From positions 376,501-440,500 of the forward strand of contig OX485807.1 in the NCBI GenBank assembly GCA_950295325.1: a DNA stretch of 64,000 nucleotides, read 5' to 3'. The notes beneath the pieces are model-generated. The model searched no databases. It worked only from the letters and a program-made list of their open reading frames with translations, and was not told where the DNA came from. Numbering within the stretch: the first letter of the stretch is position 1; every line of letters starts with the position of its first letter. Below, in pieces: positions 57,290 through 64,000 of this stretch. The DNA is from Polytrichum commune (Eukaryota > Streptophyta > Polytrichopsida > Polytrichales > Polytrichaceae). The position numbers and the translations under genes were made by a program.

Positions 57290-58010
57290 GTCATCACACC
57301 ACACATGATATATACGGAGTGCTTCAAAGCTTTCTAGACTAAGGCCACTATTTTCTCTCTACTACCTACTATTTATTGTATATAATTTACTGCCTTCCTT
57401 TGACTATTTACTGTCTAATATTTACTTTTCTAACATTTACTTTGTACTTTTGTACTTTTGTACTTTTTATTGTTTATTTCCCACTATTTTTTGCCCATTA
57501 TTTATTATTTATTATTTATAAATTATTATTTACTATTTACCGTCTATTATTATCATTATTTAATATCATTATCTATTTATAATATATCATGTTTAATATT
57601 TAATATTTAAACTATCTTATTTACTATTTATGGGTTTTATTATTATTTTAATGTTTATAATATATTATTTATTATGAAATATATAGAGTTTATTATTTAC
57701 GATCTATTATTACAATGCTTTAATGTTGGATGAATGAAAGATACACTTGTATGCAGTAATTGCCTCTCTCCTACCGTAATAATTAATGAAGAAGGTGACT
57801 CACATCTAGGTCTAGATCTACCTAGAAGATCTATAAAACTAAATAAAGATAGAACATTCCTTCACGGACCTTTTGCATGACATGAAAGTAACATAACTCC
57901 CACACATGCAAGAAATATGTCACGGAGCTCAAAACTCCAACATGAAAGTTTTTCATGTCATGAGCCACATGTCAAAGAGGACCACTTTCTTTGTAGTATA
58001 TGGTATATTG
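57290..58010. other. AT-rich spacer
   Basis: Low-complexity TATTTACT/TTATTATT sequence at about 57340-57720. No gene. Confidence 0.5.
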
Positions 58011-58137
58011 TAGCAACTACACGTGCGTTGAAACAACCCTCTCTTGACTCAATAAATGCAATTCCGCAATGGTCTATCATAGCAACTACACGTGCATTGA
58101 AACAACCCTCTTTTGACTCAATAAATGCAATTTCGCC
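58011..58137 (+). repeat. ~65-bp tandem duplication
   Basis: AGCAACTACACGTGC.TTGAAA and TTGACTCAATAAATGCAATT occur twice, ~66 bp apart, with a few substitutions. Confidence 0.85.
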
Positions 58138-58317
58138 CAAATAGCACTCTATTATTCATACACTTGATATAAAGGCAAAGGTGCCAATAACACCCCTATT
58201 TCCTATAGTGCTACATTGTTTATGGTATTTGGTGTCACGTACACTATTTGTGAAGGGCCTAAACTAGATGCCTAGAGTTTTCAAAGTGTCACACCCACTA
58301 ATCATCAATATGATTTC

Positions 58318-59132
58318 TAGGGTTGTCTATCCTGCCGTTATGACGGTGTCGTGCCGTCATGTCGTGTTGTGTCGTGACGGACCCCTCCGTCACGACACAA
58401 TAGGGTCCACGTAGGGTCAACATAGGGGGAACGGACTAGGGTGGGTAAAATACTTACCTTCTTGCCAAGGTGGCGTCCTATGTGGCAGAAAACGCCGACG
58501 TGGTCGTGGATATGCCTAGCGCCAGGTAAATCATTTTGCCATTTTGTTTACCATTTTGTTAAAATCAAAGTAGTAAAAAACGACTAAGGAGGGTGTGGGG
58601 CGGACGGGGGACGAGGGTGGGGCGGACGGGGGACGAGGGTGGGGCGGACGGGGGTGGGGGGGGGGAACGGAGCGGACGGGGTCGGGAACGGGGGCGGACG
58701 GAGGGGGGGGGAATTTTTTTTTTAAATGGGGCGGACGGGGAAGGGGGGGGGGGGGAAAAAAAAAAAAAAAAACTGGGGCGGACGGGGGGGGGGGGGGGGG
58801 GGGGGGGGAACGGGGCGCGGACGGGGGGGAACGGGGCGTACGGGGTTGGGAACGGAGCGGACGGGGTCGGGAACAGGGGCGGACGGGGGGGCGGACGGGC
58901 GCTAGTAATTTTTTCCCCACTTTACCTCTACTTTGCTGACATGTCATCACACATGGACATCTTACATCCTACGTGTCCGAAATGGGGTAATGTAATTACA
59001 CACAAAATTCGGTAAAATTCAAGTCCGTCAGGATAAAGACAGCATCCGGCATAATGTCGTGACGGATATGTGTCGTGACGGCACGACATTATGCCGGGAT
59101 TAGCCTCCGTCACGACACAATAGACAACCCTG
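58318..59132. mobile_element. hAT-type non-autonomous element (815 bp) with perfect 8-bp TSD
   Basis: Termini TAGGGTTGTCTAT and, in reverse complement, CAGGGTTGTCTAT. The flanks are ATGATTTC at 58310-58317 and 59133-59140. Subterminal repeats of GTCGTGACGG and CCGTCACGAC in both orientations could be transposase sites. The centre (58590-58905) is an extremely G-rich minisatellite. The long frames across that centre are translations of GGGGCGGACG repeats and are not genes. Confidence 0.93.
58590..58905 (+). repeat. G-rich minisatellite
   Basis: Repeats of GGGGCGGACGG with variable poly-G (up to about 30 G near 58780-58808) and two A- or T-runs. It lies inside the hAT element. Confidence 0.9.
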
Positions 59133-59198
59133 ATGATTTCATTTGTCAACATAAGTAACTTTTGTAAGCGAAAAAAATCTACACTATGACATTTAGAG

Positions 59199-59738
59199 TA
59201 CACCATTAATGGTATTTAGTGTCACGTACACTGTTTACAAAGGCTTGAACTAGATGCCTAGAGGTGTCAAAGTGTCATGCTTGCTAATTGTCAATATACT
59301 TCCATTTGTCCACATAAGTAACTTCTTCAAGTGAAAAATTATCTACATTGTGACATTTAGAGAAGCATATTGGGATACTTTAGATGACAATCTTGCGTTT
59401 TAATGTGCAAGGGGAAGATATTTTTGAACGTACTAATGACATGTGTCATGTATTTACATTTTAGTATGCAAGAGGAACATATTCTTGAACATACTAATAG
59501 TAAGTGTCATTTGTGTACACTTTAGTCAACTTGTAGACCATTGTGTAACGTAGACATGCACCCCATAGCATTATTGAACACACTCATGCCAAGATATTAG
59601 GAAGCGCACTTGAACACCACGTGTCATGAGATGACACTTATGATGAAATTGTTAATCATTAGTGTAACCTAGGATACGCCTCAAAATAGGGTAAGTGACA
59701 CTATTACACATGTGACACTAAATACCATAAATGGTGGA
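59199..59738. mobile_element. TACACC-family MITE, near-complete copy (~540 bp)
   Basis: Starts TACACCATTAATGGTATTTA and ends with its inverted repeat, GACACTAAATACCATAAATG then GTGG. Internal landmarks are CAAGGGGAAGATATT, GTCAACTTGTAGACCATTG, and GATACGCCTCAAAATAGGG. It abuts the truncated copy on its left. No ORF of note. Confidence 0.8.
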
Positions 59739-61014
59739 GTAGACTTTGTCAAGATTCGTGCTTTGTGGGATGCGATGCCATGCCATGGGCAAGCAGAAAG
59801 CATTATATGGAACAAAGTGTGTGGTGGGAGCGGCAGATGAAGAACATGTCCAAAGAATAAGTCAGGCTTGTAAGAATCTATTAAGCTTGAGATTAGAAGT
59901 TAACCAAGGTATCAAAGAGTTGAATAGGGCTGTGGAATTGAAGAGCAGGACCGTGTCTACATCATTTATACGATCTACACTAAATACGATATTTAGTGTC
60001 ATATGGTATTTTATGTCACTATGGTAACCTTTGGATGACACTTCTTATAAATAAGTGAATAAATATTATCATGGATGATGGATGAGTCATCCATTGGCCA
60101 ACACCCTACCTTCTCTAGATGAAATATTGTCATGGATGATTGGAATTTGGATGAAAAATCACTTACTACGTGACAGTAATTGCAGACTTGTAAATCTATA
60201 ATTTCCCCCAAATTTTTTGAATGACAAATAATGTTGGGTTAACATTTTAGTGATGGTGACTACACCGGGGTTTACAGTTAGTATTAACCAAGACAATTAG
60301 AATTGGTGACACTTAATATCATATTTAGTGTAGCCACTGTACAGGGTGAAGAATAATATGCAGATGAAATTCCATTCCAGTAGGAACCTAGCCTCTCTTT
60401 ATTGATACCTACACTTATCCCTCAGGTGGAATCTACTTCTTACGGACACTATTCCTGAAGTTGTTATGGCCAATGTACAACAGTGCTACATTTTCAGTCT
60501 AGCTTGAACGCTAGGTACATTTTTGAAGACACTGACTTACTAGGTTTTTGTTCGAAACGATTGAGGAAAATGGTGAAAATAAGCTGATTTGGCCAGAAGG
60601 AGTGGTTTGAAATTTGTGCAATATTTTTCAGAGATGGAGTAGAGGAAATGACGAGGAATGCAAGTTGTTTCATACTTTCATTCCATGTAAGTAATTAGTT
60701 ACATTTTTCTCAAAAGGCAAGTAAGTCAACCCCCTACTTATATAGTAGAGTCTCTTTAAGTTGTGCATCAAAATATCTACTCTGCATACGAATGCACACA
60801 AAACGGTTAACTCAATGACACCCAAAAGTGATTGCAAGTGCCGTGAAACAACACCTATTCAGCCAATCATTGCACTCTACCTAGCATTGCATCCTTTTTG
60901 GGCCACCACTTTTACAATTAGTCATTTTGGGTCCACACAAGAATTTATGGGCGCATCTACTGTAGTCTAAGGCACCAATCGTGGTCAGTCATTGTTCTCA
61001 GTTTTTCTACCTTA
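59739..61014. other. Spacer
   Basis: A plus-strand frame at 59746-60027 (93 codons, RISQACKNLLSLRLEVNQ) is unrecognised and may be an exon fragment. Nothing else is supported. Confidence 0.35.
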
Positions 61015-61548
61015 GGGCCGGTTTACATCGTGGACCATGGAAGATGACCTTTTTATATGGTCTAACTTCTTGGTCCAACTTTCATGGTCCGATTTCTTTA
61101 AAAAATAATTTACAAAGCCTTTGGGCCCCTCACTAGGTGTAAACCAAATGTGGACCAAGAGGAATGATCATGCACCAAAAAAAGAATGTGCTAATTTTTT
61201 TAACATATGCCCAAAAGTGGCAGTTTTGAAAAGAAATTCAAGTTTTATCATTCTCTTGTCTTCATCTCCTTTCATTGAAAATTTATCATAACAACTTTTT
61301 TCTACCATGGGCCCTTGGCTTTTTCTACCAAAGCACCTCTTTTGCCTCTCCCATCACAAAACCCGTTGGACCATGTCAGTGAATAATATAGGCCTTTAAA
61401 TATATCTTTTGAAGACCTCAAACTCCATGATCACTATCACATTTTTGTCTCTGGTGTAAAGCGCAGTGGTCCCATGGGAGCTCAATAGCAAATCCCAGAT
61501 TTCACAAGGCCTTGGGACGACTTCATGGTCCATGGTGGAAACAGCCCC
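61015..61548. mobile_element. Tourist-like element, full-length copy
   Basis: Termini GGGCCGGTTTACATCGTGGA and, in reverse complement, GGGGCTGTTTCCACCATGGA. The target is TTA on the left and TTG on the right, so the 3-bp duplication is imperfect. Relatives lie at 43855-44345 and 50500-50569. No transposase. Confidence 0.7.
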
Positions 61549-63575
61549 TTGGGTTGCTACATCTGAGAAGATACATGCTTACGGGATTTTTACGGAAGGG
61601 TGTCCATGAGACGGGCTTCTGCCTTGTGGACTTATGAGTTCCATCTGTGACGAACTTGCCGACGCTGCAACAGACCACGTACCTCATACAAGTAGCTAGA
61701 TCAGATCCTGCAACTCTTCGTCATGTGGTACAACAGAGCTCTTCCTTTCACTCGAAGGAAGGGTGTTGAAGTAGTTGTATTTGATAGCAGACTGCGGCTG
61801 TCTCTTTCTATATAAGGTAATTTACTTTGTCACGCTGGGCTAGCCGTTTGTTGCACATCTTCCGAAGAACTGCATGGACAGAATTACTCAACAGCCCCAC
61901 AATACTACGTACCCCGGTCTCTGCATGAAAACACCAGGCTTGTATGTATGTCACGTTCTAACTGCACCTCACACCTCAAGTACTTGTGGTTGTGGGCTTA
62001 CAAGGGATGGTTCGATGGAGGCTAGGTGATAGCCTAAGTTTAATATTGGTTGTAGAGCTGGTGTATGAGCGGTCAAGTTCATGGCAGGCAGTAGTCTGAG
62101 TGTAATTTTGAGAGCTTTTGGAACACAACAGCCTCTCTTGGACAATTGTTCTAGCTTTGTTTCTGGGCGTTATGGAATCAAAGAGGATTCATGACGTTTT
62201 GATAAAGTGACCAAGTTGTTAATACTGTATTTCTTAGGTTTCCTGTTAGAACCCTTATTGAGTTATGTGGTTCCACCACATCCGTCCAAGAGTCCTCTCG
62301 TTTTCGGTCTTTCGGGGTACCGGTAGTCATTGACAATGAAATAACGCTTTCATTTGTCTCCCATCCACAAAAATAAGATAAAGATACAGTGGCCAAGCTC
62401 ATGGGAGTGGGGATCTGGTAGGTTTTCGCCGAACCATTCTAGAATGGGGCCGGCCTGGACGATCCGGGTTTTCATTGTGTGACTCCCTTGGTTGTCAATT
62501 TCTTAGTGATTAATTCTGGATAAATTCCTCCTTGAGATGCCTAGCAGGCTAAGAGAGGCTAGAGAATAATTAGGCCTCAACCGGATTTATAACTATGAAT
62601 GGCCGGTGCTTCCCTCAAAAGTTAGGTATATATCCCAGAGACAGACTTAGTTTTGAAAAACTAAAAGCATCTTCCAAATTAAAACGTGACAATGACTGTC
62701 TATCCTTCTGTAACCTTGCACTTAGTGAGTCATCTGATTGTGATGTGCAGATATCCAGTGCCCGGGATCTCAAAACATTCTTGGACTACAGAAGTTGAAG
62801 GCAAAGGTTCACCGGTGCATGGTGAATGTGTTCATGGCTGACAAGTTAATGGTTTTGTGGAACTGTCCCAGAGACTGCTGTACACTTGATTAAAAAAAGG
62901 TAATCAAAGTCTGTGATCATAGTGTCCATTGCACTTGTAATTATTCATAGATTCATCTCAATCGGATGTTGCAATTTTGTTAAAATCATTGAACATTGTG
63001 GAATCCACCTGCTGAGAAGGAATGCAAACGTAGAAGGTGCACTGTACCACTAATTGGTTCAGAACTTCAATGTCTACGAGTTACTCCACCGGAATGCATG
63101 CAGTTCTTGTAGAACCCATCTGGTGCTCCTAATTGCATCTCAGGATTCTCATAACATTCTTCAGTAATACCCTATGTAGTCTCCAGGTGCAGATGTAATA
63201 ATTTCTTAGTTACCCGGATAACCTCATAATGATTCCGGACTTCACGGACTTTAAAATCAATTTCATTTCATTTATTCCATTTTGGGACACACCCCTTCAA
63301 TGGCCGGGTGGTAGTCCATGAACTAGGTGAAGTTTAATGGAAGCGAGGAGTCCTATCACAATCACTGGCTGTATTAAGCATCAGACCTACTAAGCCGCGT
63401 TAGAGGCGAGATGGCTGGGCAACACCGGATGACACGTGTTCATTACCGAATATTGAGGTCATTCTATGACATGATCATAAACTATGGGTGATAATGTGCA
63501 TCGTCGTACTTAATCAAGAATAAATATATGAGAAAAATTGCTTGCCCTGACTGCTACATAAATATTGAGATTCAC
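61549..63575. other. Region upstream of the TIR gene, no recognised gene
   Basis: A 67-codon frame at 62595-62798 (MNGRCFPQKLGIYPRDR) has no known domain. No repeat or RNA gene is identified. Confidence 0.35.
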
Positions 63576-63588
63576 CTCCTTGTGCAGT

Positions 63589-63634
63589 TAGTTTTTTTTT
63601 TTTTTTTTTTGAGACAGAAGGCCAACACAGCCAA
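63589..63634 (-). mobile_element. 46-bp retro-insert: poly(A) tail with 13-bp TSD
   Basis: On the minus strand: TTGGCTGTGTTGGCCTTCTG then TCTC and ~19 A. It is flanked by the identical 13-bp CTCCTTGTGCAGT (plus strand) at 63576-63588 and 63635-63647. This is the structure of a severely 5'-truncated LINE or SINE insertion. Confidence 0.8.
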
Positions 63635-63732
63635 CTCCTTGTGCAGTATCAATTGTCATTATATATAGTAGTTGAATCGGATGTTGCGGGAGTATAACTT
63701 GCAGATTTAGCAGATCATCAAGGTTGCCATAT

Positions 63733-64000
63733 ATGGCTCGTTCCAACAAGTTTTTTGAGTATGATGTTTTCCTCAACCACCGAGGACCGGATACAAAAGA
63801 GCAGTTTCTGGTTCCTCTCATAAAAAAGCTTCAGGATGCTGGCATCCAGCGGCCGTTCATGGACAGGCGGGACATTCATCATGGAGAAGACGTCTTCAAA
63901 ACCATCGAAAACGCGTTAGCATCCGCACGAATACACATTGCCATTTTCTCCCAAAACTATGCTCATTCGACATATTGCCTGAGTGAGCTCCACGAGATGT
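63733..64000 (+). CDS. TIR-domain protein, N-terminus (cut by window end)
   Basis: The first ATG opens a frame of 89 codons running to the window edge. It is a TIR domain of the plant immune-receptor type: YDVFLNHRGPDTK (first strand and box 1), then MDRRDIHHGE, then SARIHIAIFSQNYAHS and YCLSEL. The Glu of CLSEL is the position known as the NADase catalytic residue in plant TIRs and is present. Whether NB-ARC and LRR domains follow cannot be seen. The form HIAIFSQNYA..CLSEL resembles TIRs I associate with conifers and other non-flowering plants, which is an inference. The short retro-insert lies about 100 bp upstream. Confidence 0.9.
   Translation, partial: MARSNKFFEYDVFLNHRGPDTKEQFLVPLIKKLQDAGIQRPFMDRRDIHHGEDVFKTIENALASARIHIAIFSQNYAHSTYCLSELHEM

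Larger units (their letters stand above)
58212..59198. mobile_element. TACACC-family MITE split by a hAT element
   Basis: The left part, 58212-58317 (TACATTGTTTATGGTATTTG...), and the right part, 59133-59198, together align with the first ~170 bp of the copy at 59199-59738. The hAT element at 58318-59132 lies between them with its 8-bp TSD. The remainder of this copy is missing. Confidence 0.8.

Noticed and set aside
57376-57582. 68-codon hydrophobic ORF
   Set aside because: Product of a low-complexity TATTTACT-rich stretch.
58531-59015. Gly/Arg- or Pro-rich ORFs on both strands
   Set aside because: Translations of the poly-G minisatellite in a hAT element.

Overview
This looks like nuclear DNA from a land plant. 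It is AT-rich, packed with transposable elements, has intron-like gaps with GT/AG junctions, and ends in the start of a plant-type TIR immune receptor. I see no bacterial or organellar signal. The TIR sequence reads more like those of non-flowering plants than of angiosperms, but I cannot name the species. Nearly all the DNA is mobile or decayed.

Layout. (1) 154-8919: a large foldback structure with five ~350-bp direct repeats on the left and five inverted repeats of the same unit on the right. Between them lie an intact 518-codon gene of unknown function and a rearranged solo LTR (TSD CAATG). (2) 8920-19761: Ty3/gypsy element 1 on the minus strand, with one intact 2079-codon gag-pol ORF and near-identical LTRs. 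(3) ~19762 to at least 35900: a much larger minus-strand Ty3/gypsy element 2 with an extra upstream ORF, a gag-pol split by one frameshift, and no visible left LTR. (4) 35970-41600: a GC-rich minisatellite, a broken CACTA (En/Spm) transposase gene, and a hAT-type MITE with a perfect 8-bp TSD. (5) 42600-50600: MITE fragments, a broken SWIM-domain gene, a palindromic minisatellite and a broken multi-exon gene. (6) 50590-54760: an old gypsy remnant on the plus strand, invaded by two younger TIR elements. (7) 54770-61560: a dense MITE field with several exact target-site duplications and nested insertions. (8) 61560-64000: mostly unannotated DNA leading to the TIR gene at 63733.

The strongest candidate for something undescribed is in element 2. 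Between RNase H and the integrase core, the polyprotein carries not one integrase N-terminal zinc-binding (HHCC) domain but eleven tandem, diverged copies of about 112 residues. Nearly all keep the two His and two Cys ligands and the YWWPT core. The first six fall into a repeated A-B-C order, which suggests growth by duplication of a three-module block. Element 1 next door has the normal single copy, so the array is specific to element 2 within this window.

Other points of note are the 5+5 foldback architecture, an LTR hairpin whose stem shows two compensating base-pair changes between copies, different minisatellites in related LTRs, and a 46-bp poly(A) retro-insert with a 13-bp TSD just upstream of the TIR gene. 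All calls come from reading the sequence and from memory of protein families; no database search was run.
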